Made by a program: the position numbers and the translations under genes
From: Paraburkholderia sp. ZP32-5
GTDB taxonomy: Bacteria; Pseudomonadota; Gammaproteobacteria; Burkholderiales; Burkholderiaceae
Assembly (NCBI RefSeq): GCF_021390495.1
Contig: NZ_JAJEJP010000002.1
Coordinates: 992,001-1,056,000, forward strand
Length of the DNA: 64,000 nt
Direction: 5' to 3'
The notes under the pieces: model-generated
The model's database searches: none
What the model saw: the letters and a program-made list of their open reading frames with translations, nothing else
What the model was told of the DNA's origin: nothing
In this document: one piece after another, positions 36,477 through 45,493 of the stretch
Layout: each line of letters begins with the position of its first letter
How positions within the stretch are numbered: the first letter of the stretch is position 1

Positions 36477-37256
36477 ATGGCAACCCTGTATGACATGCTC
36501 GGCGTGCCCGTGCACGCCACCGATGAAGAAATCAAGCGGGCTTACCGGAAAGCCGCGATGAAATGGCATCCGGACCGCAATCACGGCACCGAAGACATCG
36601 CGCGCGCGAAGTTTCAGGAAATCAAGGACGCTTACGCGATCCTCTCCGACGCCGAACAGCGCAAGGTCTACGACAAGGTGTACACCGAGCAGATGCGCGA
36701 CTGGGAGGCGCAGCGCGCGCGCCGGCAGCGGACCCAGGCAAAGCGCGAGGCAGGGGCGCGCGCGGCCGACGAAGCGGCGTATGCGGAGATGGTGTCGATC
36801 GCGATCCGCTTCGCCGACCAGGGCCACAATCGCGACGTGCTGTTCGGCGTGCTGCTCGGACGGCAATGCGAACCGCGCCGCGCGGCGCAGATTGCGGACA
36901 GCGTCGCGGCGTTGCAAGCGGCGCGCCGCGAAGAAGCCGAGCTTGCGCGCAAGGCGCAGGACGCGAGCAAGCCGGCGAGGAACGCCGGCAAGAGCGGCGC
37001 GAAGAATGCGAAGGGCGCGAAGGCGGAGCCGGCCGCGCACGCAGCGACCGGATCGAGAGCCGGTCGGGCTGGTTCAGCTGATGCGGCCGCCAAAGCGGGC
37101 TCCGCTTCGGGGAACCCGCGGCAAACCACCCATCACGACGCGCCGCAATCCGCACGCGCGAACCATGCGAAGCGCGATGAACCCGCCGGCGATGGAAACC
37201 CGGCGAGTGCGCTCGGCAATCTCTGGTTCCAGTTTCTGAACAGCCTGAAGTTCTGA
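36477..37256 (+). CDS. J-domain protein
   Basis: A 259-residue cytoplasmic DnaJ-like co-chaperone. The J domain spans residues 1-68 with LYDMLGVPVHATDEEIKRAY and the essential HPD at 31-33, so it should stimulate an Hsp70 ATPase. A charged helix (about 70-105) and a middle segment with EMVSIAIRFADQGHNRDVLF follow, then a long Ala/Lys/Gly-rich disordered part and a short hydrophobic end (LGNLWFQFLNSLKF). No zinc-finger or client-binding domains of true DnaJ are present. ATG 36477 lies directly before the J domain. Confidence 0.88.
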   Translation: MATLYDMLGVPVHATDEEIKRAYRKAAMKWHPDRNHGTEDIARAKFQEIKDAYAILSDAEQRKVYDKVYTEQMRDWEAQRARRQRTQAKREAGARAADEAAYAEMVSIAIRFADQGHNRDVLFGVLLGRQCEPRRAAQIADSVAALQAARREEAELARKAQDASKPARNAGKSGAKNAKGAKAEPAAHAATGSRAGRAGSADAAAKAGSASGNPRQTTHHDAPQSARANHAKRDEPAGDGNPASALGNLWFQFLNSLKF

Positions 37257-37555
37257 CGGCTCGTCACGTACCTGTCCGCTCGCCAGACGATCGACTGGCT
37301 TACGCTTACACGCCCCAGCGGCCAACGAGCCACCAGTCTGCACTTATGAATATTGACAGGGTAACGTAAGACGTCTTTCACGCTGTTACACTGCACTTCG
37401 GCCATCATGCGCTATGCTTCGTGCCCGTGAATCGAGATTCCTGGCGCGAACTCCCGTGGCGCAAAAAATGGTGACGCCGTCGTGTCACGGGAGCGCAAGA
37501 CTGGCGCGGCAAAATGCGATCCAGAAGCCAATAAAAACAAGGTACGGGGAAAGCG

Positions 37556-38077
37556 TTGACCAGAAAATATAAGGTGCTGTTTCTTTGCCGGGACAATTCG
37601 ATTCGCAGCATCATGGCCGAAGCGTTGCTGCATGAACTGGCGGGACACCGTTTTGACGCGTTCAGTGCGGGTCCGGAGCCATCCGCGCGAATTCATCCGC
37701 TGGCCGCCGCGCAATTGCAGCCCGGCATTTCAGGCCGCGCGATGCTGAGCCCGAAAAGCTGGCTCGAATTTACCGGTGAATGGGCGCCGCACATGGACAT
37801 CGTCATCGCGCTCGATGAGTCCGTGGGTGGGCATCATGCGCCGGCATTTCCGGGCGAACCGTTATTTCTCGACTGGATGATTGCGGATCCGCTCGTGGGT
37901 AACGCGCGCGATGACGAACAGGCGCGTCTTTTCGACAAGACTTTCTGGCAGATCGTGCGGCAGGTCAGCGCGTTTATCGAATTGCCGCAATACGCGGCGA
38001 ACGCCACGAGCGGCACAAAGCCGGTGCGCGGCGGCGCGACTCATTTCGGCGCCAGCGTGGTTTCGCCCGCATCGTAA
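37556..38077 (+). CDS. low-molecular-weight phosphatase / ArsC-like protein
   Basis: A 173-residue protein with the P-loop of low-molecular-weight phosphatases and thioredoxin-type arsenate reductases: C11-RDNSI-R17-S18 in VLFLCRDNSIRS, and the acid loop ADPLVG. FDAFSAGPEPS and HMDIVIALDES are also typical. The usual G of CxGNSxRS is replaced by D, so it may be specialised. Start is TTG 37556 with GGGGAAAG just before it. No arsenic genes are nearby. It ends 13 bases from the convergent H-NS-like gene. Confidence 0.75.
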   Translation: MTRKYKVLFLCRDNSIRSIMAEALLHELAGHRFDAFSAGPEPSARIHPLAAAQLQPGISGRAMLSPKSWLEFTGEWAPHMDIVIALDESVGGHHAPAFPGEPLFLDWMIADPLVGNARDDEQARLFDKTFWQIVRQVSAFIELPQYAANATSGTKPVRGGATHFGASVVSPAS

Positions 38078-38090
38078 AGCGGGGCCGAGT

Positions 38091-38417
38091 TTAGCGGCTA
38101 GTCTGACGAGCGAGCGGCGTTCCGGCGAACGGGTCGTTCGACCAGTCCACCTGCTTTTTCGGTTGGGGGGGCGGCGCGGTCTTTTCCGACAATTCGAAGT
38201 GCTCGATTGTCTGCCCCGCGCTAATGGCCTGCTTAAGCCATTGAGGCATTTCGCCTTTGCCGTCCCAACTGTCCCCGGTCGCACTGCGATAGCGCTCAGC
38301 CTTTTTCGCCATCGACTCGGACGCGAGCGCGGCGGCGAGGTCTTCTGGTTTGATACCAAACTCGTCCATACGATGGCGGAGATACGCAATCATGCTATCT
38401 CGCTTCCTTTCGTCCAT
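38091..38417 (-). CDS. short H-NS-like nucleoid protein
   Basis: A 108-residue protein with a short N-terminal helix (MIAYLRHRMDEFGIKPEDL) and an H-NS C-terminal DNA-binding motif (ERYRSATGDSWDGKGEMPQWL, the TWxGxGRxP-type loop). Typical H-NS proteins have a longer N-terminal oligomerisation helix, so this may act as a modifier of full-length H-NS. The region in front of it is AT-richer and gene-poor, the kind of DNA H-NS proteins bind. GAAGGA precedes the ATG by 10 bases. Confidence 0.7.
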   Translation of the reverse strand: MDERKRDSMIAYLRHRMDEFGIKPEDLAAALASESMAKKAERYRSATGDSWDGKGEMPQWLKQAISAGQTIEHFELSEKTAPPPQPKKQVDWSNDPFAGTPLARQTSR

Positions 38418-38849
38418 AAGATATTCGTCCTTCTAAAACGTCCAGCGTTTTGTCAATTACAGACTGCAAGCAATAGTTGCGAAGCATCGAGCCCAAACAG
38501 GATGGGGCCGGCCCGCGAGGGGTTGTCGATTGAAGGAAAAGCCACGAGCCGCGTTAAAAAACGTTGCTCCCTGAATTGCAACGCGCTCTATGCCAAAGCG
38601 GCCTGCACCAAAAGCGGCCGCGTGAAAAATCGACCATCAACTGGATGTCTCAATCAGCAAATATTTCAGCATGTAGCGGCGCGGCAAACGAGGCCGGTAA
38701 GCCTGATGTCCGCGAGGAAAATTCCTTGTCTCGATGCATGGATTGCGAATAGCTGGAGTTACTCCCACGCTTGTCCGTCTTTCATCGGACTTCACCGATG
38801 CGCGGGCGCCGCTTTTTGTGCTTTATAACGACATCATAACGCAATGCGC

Positions 38850-38869
38850 GGACAAAGCACGCTTTGTCC
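38850..38869. repeat. perfect inverted repeat with 2-bp centre
   Basis: GGACAAAGC, AC, GCTTTGTCC. A 20-bp near-palindrome, either a dimeric regulator site or a hairpin. It sits about 350 bases upstream of the gene at 39219. Confidence 0.6.
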
Positions 38870-38905
38870 ACACTGATTTTGCCGGCAAATGTGGTTTATC
38901 CAACC

Positions 38906-38925
38906 GTGTGGACGTTTGACCACAC
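38906..38925. repeat. GTGTGG/CCACAC inverted repeat
   Basis: GTGTGG (38906-38911), 8-base loop, CCACAC (38920-38925), 36 bases after the GGACAAAGC repeat. Confidence 0.45.
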
Positions 38926-39218
38926 CCGCGGAACCCCCGGATTGAATTCCCCGCTTCGCGAACTATAAAAGAATTACGAAAAACTGCGCAACGCAGATCG
39001 ACTGCCGGCTTGTGGCCACCGTTTTCGATGACGCGCGAAAGCGTGTCGCGGATCGGCGACAAGCGAGGCAATTCTTCATCTATTTAGTTCGATGACCCGT
39101 CGCGGCAGTGGCGCATTGGCATCGACCCGTTCCTCAGCCCGCTTGGGCAGATTGGCTGTTCGTGGAGCAATCCTTCTGGAGGACGAAAACTGCTGCGTCG
39201 GATTCCAGGAGTCCGGAA

Positions 39219-39524
39219 ATGAGAATACGTATATTGACGATCGCCGCAAGCGCCGTTCTGTTTCTCGCGCCGAGAACGGCCACCGCCGAGCAGCCGGGCA
39301 GTCAGCCGGAGCCCGCTATGTCGGGCCGGGCAGTGATGCAGCAGAACGCCAACGAATCGGCGCAGGCGACGACCGACATGTCGTTCGGCCAAAGCTGGCA
39401 GCCGCGCCAGGGCGTACAGGACGCGTCGTATGGCGGCGTGGCGACGGGCCAGTCGGAAGCGGGCGGCAAGCGCGGGCAATCATGCAGTGCGGGATCCGAC
39501 TGCCGGATTTATTTCGGTCAGTAG
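39219..39524 (+). CDS. small secreted protein of unknown function
   Basis: A 101-residue exported protein: signal peptide (ILTIAASAVLFLAPRTATA), a polar Gln/Ser/Gly-rich middle and a C-terminus with two Cys (GQSCSAGSDCRIYFG) probably disulfide-bonded. AGGAG precedes ATG 39219. A 13-bp hairpin follows 28 bases after the stop. No family recognised. Confidence 0.6.
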   Translation: MRIRILTIAASAVLFLAPRTATAEQPGSQPEPAMSGRAVMQQNANESAQATTDMSFGQSWQPRQGVQDASYGGVATGQSEAGGKRGQSCSAGSDCRIYFGQ

Positions 39525-39551
39525 GCGATCGATGAATGAATAGTCGATCAG

Positions 39552-39585
39552 CGGTCGATGAGGATCAACGTGTCCTCATCGACCG
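39552..39585. terminator. 13-bp hairpin between convergent genes
   Basis: CGGTCGATGAGGA (39552-39564), 8-base loop, TCCTCATCGACCG (39573-39585). Perfect stem, without a T-run on either side, between a plus-strand gene ending at 39524 and a minus-strand gene ending at 39706. Either a weak bidirectional terminator or an mRNA-stabilising 3' hairpin. Confidence 0.45.
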
Positions 39586-39705
39586 GCTCGTGAACGGAAA
39601 GCGGGGTCTGCCGGTGCAACGCGCCGTTGGAAACGACACGGCAGGCGCCGGCATGCCGGTCATGACCTATCAATAGCGACCCATCAGCGCGCGCCGCGCC
39701 GTCTG

Positions 39706-39987
39706 TCACGCAAGTGCCATGTCCCGCATCGCCGGCGCTGGGCGCTCGCTCAAACGCGCGACGATATCGTCGACACCGCGCGCGGTGTCATTCGTCTCCG
39801 TCGTTTCTTCGTGGTAATCGCGGAATTCGTCGAGCAAGGCGCGCCATGACGCGTGCCAGCGCGTTTCCTTGATGCACGTGCCCGACGGATCGGCGATACG
39901 CAATACGCCGTTGTCCGGATAGAACGTCAGCGTGACGAGCTTGCCGTCGATCACGCAGGCGGCGGTGCAGGGGCGGGTGGTGACCAT
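39706..39987 (-). CDS. small unknown protein
   Basis: A 93-residue cytoplasmic protein. The first half is sheet-like (AACVIDGKLVTLTFYPDNGVLRIAD), the second a charged helix with WRALLDEFRDYHEETTETND and VDDIVARLSERP. Two Cys are near the N-terminus. No family is recognised; third-position GC use is that of a real gene. Confidence 0.5.
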   Translation of the reverse strand: MVTTRPCTAACVIDGKLVTLTFYPDNGVLRIADPSGTCIKETRWHASWRALLDEFRDYHEETTETNDTARGVDDIVARLSERPAPAMRDMALA

Positions 39988-40348
39988 GAATACTTTTCCT
40001 TGAATAGCGTATGGGTTGCTCAGACGGCGACGCGAGCTTCAGCAAGTGCTGTACCTGCCGCTTGCCCTGCGTTTGAGCGTCCTGAAGCGGGTCGCCTCGC
40101 CGTCGATTTCTTCGCATGCTTAACGGCAATTGCGCCGGCAAATAAAGCGTTATTCGAAGTATTGCAGCGATTCACTACAGTTTTTTGTATCGTGTGTGCG
40201 CATTGCATTACGCGGCACGGTGTCAACCATTACGGGTTTTTACTCATCGATTGTTCTGTGTCCGTTGTGCTGCGCTCGTGCTCCCGTGCGCGCATCGGCA
40301 CGCGATATGCTGCTCGCCCTGCAAAAGCAGCGCCCCATGGAGGCAGCC
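39988..40348. other. 361-bp intergenic region
   Basis: Divergent region between the unknown 93-residue gene and the iron-permease-like gene. The half near 40130-40260 is AT-richer and may carry promoters, but no clear -35/-10 pair was found. Confidence 0.4.
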
Positions 40349-40879
40349 ATGCGCGAAAACGCAGCACAGGGTTCATCTTCGGATCGCCTCGATACGGTGC
40401 CGGACACGTCGAGTCCGGCCTTTGCGGTCAGGCATCCCGTCTCGCGCGCATTCGATGCCTTCGCGAGCACGGTGACGCGGCTGGCCGGTTCGCCGGTCGC
40501 GTTCGGCATCGCGGCGATCACGATCGTCGTGTGGGCCGTCAGCGGGCCGCTGTTTCACTTCTCCGATGGCTGGCAGCTGGTCATCAATACGAGCACGACG
40601 ATCATCACGTTTCTGATGGTTTTTCTGATCCAGCAGAGCCAGAACAAGGACAGTGTCGCCGTGCACCTGAAGCTCAATGAACTGCTGGCTTCGCATCGTC
40701 ATGCGAACAATGAGTTGATCGGTATCGAGGACGCGTCCGAAGACGATCTTCGCCGTCTCGCCGCCGCTTATTTGCGGCTCGCGGCAAAAGCGGCCAGCGC
40801 GGGTAACGACGAAGAGCGCATCGACGTCACGCCGTCGGTGCAGAACACACCGAAGCCTCGCGGACCCACCGACGCATAA
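40349..40879 (+). CDS. low-affinity iron permease family protein
   Basis: A 176-residue inner-membrane protein of the small 'low affinity iron permease' family. Two helices (SPVAFGIAAITIVVWAVSGP; VINTSTTIITFLMVFLIQQS) enclose a short loop FHFSDGWQL, and the second runs into the hallmark QQSQNKDSVAVHLKLNEL. A C-terminal helical and acidic tail follows. ATG 40349 is chosen because GGAGG stands 6 bases before it. Iron transport by bacterial members is not well proven. Confidence 0.85.
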   Translation: MRENAAQGSSSDRLDTVPDTSSPAFAVRHPVSRAFDAFASTVTRLAGSPVAFGIAAITIVVWAVSGPLFHFSDGWQLVINTSTTIITFLMVFLIQQSQNKDSVAVHLKLNELLASHRHANNELIGIEDASEDDLRRLAAAYLRLAAKAASAGNDEERIDVTPSVQNTPKPRGPTDA

Positions 40880-41491
40880 TTATGGCTTTGCTTCACAGCG
40901 GCTTTTCACATAAAGCGAATTGCGAAACCGCGATAATGATTTGGCGCGGCGGAGTTCAATAATTCGCGAATTACAACTCATTGTGGCTTGCCTTGCCATT
41001 CCTTTACGCGTTTGCTAGCATCCCCGAGACAATCCGAAATAGTCATAACGTCGTCGATCCGGGCCTGCCTCACGCGGGCCGTGCGGTACTCCGTATCCCT
41101 GCGAGGAATAAGTTATGGCTAGTCATCCACCAGTCCGCTAACACGCGGGCGTAGGGGCGCAAAGCGATGCAGGCATTGCGCGCCGCCACTCCCGCAAAGC
41201 CACGAACCCAGCAGATCCGTTCAGCCATTGCAGCAGGCAGAACAGGTGCTTTTCACGATTTTTTATCGCGACTATCGAGCACGTCGGACAGCAATCGCGT
41301 TGGTATTCGTTGTTTGTCCGAAAAGCACGGGCGGTCCGATAAAAGCAATTAAGTGTCCATTGTTTTGTTAATGGTGGCGCTTGTCGTTTTTCGTGCAATT
41401 GTTTTCGCTAGCCTGGGTTTTTCAGGGAGCGAGCGTCGCACGCCATATGTACTCATTGCCTGTCCAACCGTGCAATCAAAAGGAGAATGTC
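40880..41491. other. 612-bp gene-free region
   Basis: No convincing gene. The part 41060-41176 can pair GCCTGC (near 41063) with GCAGGC (near 41171) and includes smaller hairpins, so a structured leader is possible. It does not match a riboswitch class I know. The stretch before the next gene is AT-richer. Confidence 0.4.
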
Positions 41492-42106
41492 ATGGCTTGC
41501 TATACATCGGGTTCGGGATGCGTACGGGTGAAGGCCGTCACGATGGCGCTGGCGGTTTTCGTCGCGGTGGCGGCCCCCGCGCTCGCGCAGCAGAGCGACG
41601 CGCCGGCCTCTGCACCGCAGGCGATTGGCGCGGTTGCGCTGCTGCACGTACAGGCGCGCGTCGTCGCGATCGATCCCGCGACCAATAGCGTGACGCTGCG
41701 CGGTCCGCAGGGCGGCGAGGATACCTTCGACGTGAACCCGCAAGCCGCGGACGTGAGCAAGCTGCATATCGGCGATATCGTGAACATCGCGTACAAGAAA
41801 GCGATGCTGGTCGGTGTCGACAAGCTCGCGCCGAACGGCATCCGCCAACGCATCGATACGGAGGTCACGCAGCCGGCGGCCAATGGTGTCGTTGCGTCGG
41901 CACGGCGCGTCGAGGTGGTGGCGACGGTACGCAAGATCGACCGGAAGAATCGCACGATCACGCTGCGCGGTGCGACGCGCACGGAAACGCTCGATGTGTC
42001 GCCGGACATCCCGCTGGAGAAACTGAAGGTCGGCGATTCGGTGCATGCCGTGTTCGTTTCCGCAGTCGCGGCATCCGTCGAGCGAGGCGGTGCCGAGGTC
42101 AAATAA
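41492..42106 (+). CDS. exported OB-like repeat protein of unknown function
   Basis: A 204-residue periplasmic protein. After a signal peptide (AVTMALAVFVAVAAPALA) it has two similar sheet repeats: VQARVVAIDPATNSVTLRGP ... KLHIGDIVNIAYKKAM and VVATVRKIDRKNRTITLRGA ... KLKVGDSVHAVFVSAV. Each resembles the 'VxxxDxxxxTLR...GDxV' pattern of DUF5666-type OB folds. AGGAG lies before ATG 41492. The small membrane gene behind it may be cotranscribed. Confidence 0.65.
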   Translation: MACYTSGSGCVRVKAVTMALAVFVAVAAPALAQQSDAPASAPQAIGAVALLHVQARVVAIDPATNSVTLRGPQGGEDTFDVNPQAADVSKLHIGDIVNIAYKKAMLVGVDKLAPNGIRQRIDTEVTQPAANGVVASARRVEVVATVRKIDRKNRTITLRGATRTETLDVSPDIPLEKLKVGDSVHAVFVSAVAASVERGGAEVK

Positions 42107-42161
42107 AGCGTATCGTGGAACGCGGTGCCGGTTGACCGCGTCGCGCGCGAAGGAGCAGCAC

Positions 42162-42395
42162 ATGGAACAGAAGGAATCGGAATCCACTGCCGAATCGGAG
42201 CGCAGGAAACTTATTCGCAGCAAGATCCACGTCGGTCTGGCCGCGTTCGGCACGTTGTCCGCGGTCGCCGGAATCGGCGTGGTGATCAACGGCGGTTTGT
42301 ATTTCGACCGGACCAAGGTGCTGGTCGGCGTCGGCATCATCGTCGTGTCGACCATTCTTTATGTGTCGATGCTTTTTGTTGCGGCCGACGATTGA
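42162..42395 (+). CDS. small two-helix membrane protein
   Basis: A 77-residue protein with a charged N-terminus (SESTAESERRKLIRSKI) and two membrane helices (VGLAAFGTLSAVAGIGVVING; VLVGVGIIVVSTILYVSMLFV). AGGAG precedes ATG 42162. No family recognised. Confidence 0.6.
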   Translation: MEQKESESTAESERRKLIRSKIHVGLAAFGTLSAVAGIGVVINGGLYFDRTKVLVGVGIIVVSTILYVSMLFVAADD

Positions 42396-42553
42396 CGGTG
42401 TACTTCATCGTCCCCCGATCCACTTTTGCTATCACCCCCTCCGATACTCGAATTGTTGGCGCATCGCCGCGCCCGTATATTGACTGAACCGTCAGCACGG
42501 ACAGCAGCGATACAACAACTCGACGGCGCGCCGCAACGGCCGCCCACAGGAGC

Positions 42554-43312
42554 ATGGCAATGAATCGGATCGATCTGGAGGGGCGCGCGGTCGTCATCAC
42601 CGGCGGCGCGCGCGGCATCGGCTACGCGGTTGCAGAGCGCGCGTTGCGCTCGGGCGCGTCGGTGGCGTTGTGGGATGTAGACGGCGAACGCCTCGCGCGC
42701 AGCCAGCGCGAGCTGGGCGAACTCGGCAAGGTCAGCGCGATGACGGTCGAACTGACCGACGAGGCCGCGGTGGCGAACGCCACCGCGCAAACCGTCGCCG
42801 CGCATGGCTCGATCGACGTGCTGATCAATTGCGCGGGCATTACCGGCGGCAACGGCACGACGTGGGAACTCGAGCCCGACGTGTGGCGCCGTGTGATCGA
42901 CGTGAACCTGATCGGCCCTTATCTGACCTGCCGCGCGATCGTGCCGCAGATGCTCAAGCAGGGCTATGGCCGCATCGTCAATATCGCGTCGGTGGCGGGC
43001 AAGGAGGGCAATCCCAATGCCTCGCACTACAGCGCATCGAAAGCGGGCTTGATCGGCCTGACCAAATCGCTCGGCAAGGAACTGGCGACGAAGAACATTC
43101 TCGTCAATGCGGTCACGCCGGCGGCGGCTAAAACCGAGATCTTCGATTCGATGTCGCAGCAGCATATCGACTACATGCTGGCGAAGATTCCGATGAATCG
43201 CTTTCTGCTTCCCGAGGAAGCGGCGTCGCTGATTCTGTGGCTGTCTTCGGAAGACTGCGCGTTCAGCACCGGTTCGGTGTTCGATCTGTCCGGCGGCCGC
43301 GCGACCTATTGA
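42554..43312 (+). CDS. SDR: 2-keto-3-deoxy-L-rhamnonate 4-dehydrogenase (probable)
   Basis: A 252-residue short-chain dehydrogenase. NAD site TGGARGIG, NCAG, catalytic Ser in IASVAGKEG and YSASK. The C-terminal SGGRATY and the overall pattern fit the enzyme that oxidises 2-keto-3-deoxy-L-rhamnonate at C4 in the non-phosphorylated L-rhamnose route. It is the first gene of the rhamnose block and lies 151 bases before rhamnonate dehydratase, the enzyme that makes its substrate. Substrate assignment is from context and resemblance. Confidence 0.78.
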   Translation: MAMNRIDLEGRAVVITGGARGIGYAVAERALRSGASVALWDVDGERLARSQRELGELGKVSAMTVELTDEAAVANATAQTVAAHGSIDVLINCAGITGGNGTTWELEPDVWRRVIDVNLIGPYLTCRAIVPQMLKQGYGRIVNIASVAGKEGNPNASHYSASKAGLIGLTKSLGKELATKNILVNAVTPAAAKTEIFDSMSQQHIDYMLAKIPMNRFLLPEEAASLILWLSSEDCAFSTGSVFDLSGGRATY

Positions 43313-43376
43313 GCGTGGTTGCAAACTCGCTGCAAACACGCCACACATGTCACACGCGCGGCGATAGCAGCGGGTC

Positions 43377-43432
43377 GAATTGCCTCGACCGAATTGCTTC
43401 GATCGCATTGCTTCAATCGCATTGCTTCGATA
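43377..43432. repeat. four tandem 14-bp repeats
   Basis: Units at 43377-43390, 43391-43404, 43405-43418 and 43419-43432 follow the pattern GMATTGCYTCRAYM with one to three changes each (for example GAATTGCTTCGATC, GCATTGCTTCAATC). They lie 32 bases before the rhamnonate dehydratase start. Confidence 0.7.
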
Positions 43433-43463
43433 TTTCCTCGCGCATTCCTCACGGAGCCCCTTC

Positions 43464-44642
43464 ATGGCCATGCCTACCATTCGGCACGTGCGTGCCTTCA
43501 TCGTCCGCGGCGGCGGCGCCGACTATCACGATCAGGCCGGCGGTCATTGGATCGACGATCACATCGCAACACCGATGGCGCGTTATCCCGAGTATCGCCA
43601 GAGCCGTCAGTCGTTCGGCATCAACGTGCTCGGCACGCTGGTCGTCGAGATCGAAGCGAGCGACGGCACGGTCGGCTTCGCGGTGACGACCGGCGGCGAG
43701 ATCGGCGCGTTTATCGTCGAGAAGCATCTCGCGCGCTTTCTCGAAGGGCAACTGGTGACCGACATCGAGAAGATGTGGGATCAGATGTACTTCGCGACGC
43801 TGTACTACGGGCGCAAAGGCATCGTGCTCAATACGATTTCCGGTGTCGATCTCGCACTGTGGGATCTGCTCGCGAAAGTGCGTAAAGAGCCGGTGTACCA
43901 GTTATTGGGTGGCCCGGTGCGCGATGAACTGGAGTTCTACGCAACCGGCGCACGGCCCGATCTCGCGAAGAAAATGGGCTTTATCGGCGGCAAGCTGCCA
44001 TTGCAGCACGGTCCCGCCGAGGGCGATGCCGGCTTGCGGCAGAACCTCGACAAGCTCGCCGACATGCGCAACCGTGTCGGCGACGACTTCTGGCTGATGT
44101 ACGACTGCTGGATGAGCCTCGACGTACCTTACGCGACGCGGCTCGCGCAAGGCGCGCACGAGTATGGCCTCAAATGGCTCGAAGAGTGTCTGCCGCCCGA
44201 CGATTACTGGGGTTACGCCGAACTGCGCCGCAACGTGCCGCGCGGCATGATGGTGTCCACCGGCGAACACGAGGCGACGCGCTGGGGTTTCAGAATGCTG
44301 CTCGAAATGCAGTGCTGCGATCTGATTCAACCCGACGTCGGCTGGTGCGGCGGCATCACCGAGCTGATCAAGATTTCCGCGCTCGCCGATGCGCACAATG
44401 TGATGGTGGTGCCGCATGGGTCGTCGGTGTATAGCTATCACTTCGTCGTCACGCGTCACAACTCGCCGTTCTCGGAGTTCCTGATGATGGCGCCTGGCGC
44501 CGATCAGGTCGTGCCGATGTTCAACCCATTGCTGCTGGACGAGCCGGTGCCCGTCAACGGCCGGATGAAAGTGCCGGACACGCCGGGCTTCGGCGTGCGG
44601 CTCAATCCCGAATGCGCGTTGACGCGGCCCTATCAGCATTGA
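43464..44642 (+). CDS. L-rhamnonate dehydratase
   Basis: A 392-residue enolase-superfamily enzyme that removes water from L-rhamnonate to give 2-keto-3-deoxy-L-rhamnonate. Recognised by the N-terminal [20 protein letters not shown], the Mg2+ ligands in [21 protein letters not shown] and [12 protein letters not shown], and the late His in [13 protein letters not shown]. The length is normal. ATG 43464 begins the conserved region; the upstream extension is made of the 14-bp repeats. Confidence 0.92.
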   Translation: MAMPTIRHVRAFIVRGGGADYHDQAGGHWIDDHIATPMARYPEYRQSRQSFGINVLGTLVVEIEASDGTVGFAVTTGGEIGAFIVEKHLARFLEGQLVTDIEKMWDQMYFATLYYGRKGIVLNTISGVDLALWDLLAKVRKEPVYQLLGGPVRDELEFYATGARPDLAKKMGFIGGKLPLQHGPAEGDAGLRQNLDKLADMRNRVGDDFWLMYDCWMSLDVPYATRLAQGAHEYGLKWLEECLPPDDYWGYAELRRNVPRGMMVSTGEHEATRWGFRMLLEMQCCDLIQPDVGWCGGITELIKISALADAHNVMVVPHGSSVYSYHFVVTRHNSPFSEFLMMAPGADQVVPMFNPLLLDEPVPVNGRMKVPDTPGFGVRLNPECALTRPYQH

Positions 44643-44691
44643 ACACGTCGCGCGCCTGCAGCGCGCGCTGAACCCGCCGAAGGAGAATCAG

Positions 44692-45474
44692 GTGCTGCTC
44701 AAGGACAAAGTCGTGATCGTCACCGGCGGTTCGCGCGGGATTGGCCGCGCGATTGCGGTGGCGTGTGCTCGCGAAGGCGCGGACGTGGCGATCAACTATT
44801 GGGGCGATAACGACGCATCCTATGGACGCCGCTCCGCGGTCGCGGAAGTCGTCGGCGAAATCGAGCCATTGGGACGGCGCGTGATCGCGGTGGAGGGCAA
44901 CGTCGCCGCGCGCGAGACCGGTCAGGAACTGGTGCGCCGTACCGTCGATGCTTTCGGCAAGGTCGACGTGCTCGCGAGCAATGCCGGCATCTGCCCGTTC
45001 CATGCATTTCTCGACGTGCCGCCGGACGTGCTCGAAGCGACGGTCGCGGTCAATCTGAATGGCGCGTTCTTCGTGACGCAGGCTGCCGCGCAGCAGATGA
45101 AAAAGCAGGGCAGCGGCGGCGCGATCGTCGCGACGAGTTCCATCAGTGCGCTGGTCGGCGGCGCGATGCAGACGCATTACACGCCGACCAAGGCCGGCGT
45201 GCATTCGCTGATGCAGTCGTGCGCGATCGCGTTGGGACCGTTCGGCATCCGTTGCAATTCGGTGATGCCGGGCACGATCGCGACGGATCTGAATGCCGAA
45301 GACCTCGCCGACGAAACGAAGAAAGCCTACTTCGAAAAGCGCATTCCGCTTGGCCGCCTGGGCCGCCCGGATGACGTCGCCGATTGCGTGGTGTTTCTCG
45401 CGTCGGATCGCGCGCGCTATGTGACGGGCGCCGCGTTGCTGGTGGACGGTGGCCTGTTCGTGAACCTGCAATGA
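44692..45474 (+). CDS. SDR: L-rhamnose 1-dehydrogenase (probable)
   Basis: A 260-residue short-chain dehydrogenase. TGGSRGIG cofactor loop, NAGICPFH, catalytic SSISALVGG and Tyr/Lys in HYTPTKAG. The pattern GICPFHAFLD and the C-terminal DGGLFVNLQ fit L-rhamnose 1-dehydrogenases, which oxidise L-rhamnose to rhamnono-1,4-lactone with NAD(P)+. GTG start 44692 with AGGAG 6 bases before it. It is 49 bases behind the dehydratase gene. Confidence 0.82.
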   Translation: MLLKDKVVIVTGGSRGIGRAIAVACAREGADVAINYWGDNDASYGRRSAVAEVVGEIEPLGRRVIAVEGNVAARETGQELVRRTVDAFGKVDVLASNAGICPFHAFLDVPPDVLEATVAVNLNGAFFVTQAAAQQMKKQGSGGAIVATSSISALVGGAMQTHYTPTKAGVHSLMQSCAIALGPFGIRCNSVMPGTIATDLNAEDLADETKKAYFEKRIPLGRLGRPDDVADCVVFLASDRARYVTGAALLVDGGLFVNLQ

Positions 45475-45493
45475 GCGCCGAGCGATGACGCTG

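Larger units (their letters stand above)
38418..39218. other. 801-bp gene-poor stretch with inverted repeats
   Basis: Upstream of both the H-NS-like gene (minus) and the small secreted protein (plus). Only short, unconvincing frames. It contains a perfect 9-bp inverted repeat at 38850-38869 and a hairpin at 38906-38925 (separate entries). Base composition is lower in GC than the flanks. Confidence 0.5.

Noticed and set aside
37556..38077. Arsenic resistance
   Set aside because: The LMW phosphatase/ArsC-like gene has no arsR, arsB or acr3 neighbour, and its P-loop lacks the usual Gly.
38734..38919. 61-codon frame in the gene desert
   Set aside because: No ribosome site or family pattern, and it covers the inverted repeats.
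41041..41230. Possible class I c-di-GMP riboswitch (two CGCAAAGC-like motifs)
   Set aside because: The required CACRGGGCAAACC part and the intervening hairpin are missing, and the gene behind it has no known c-di-GMP link.
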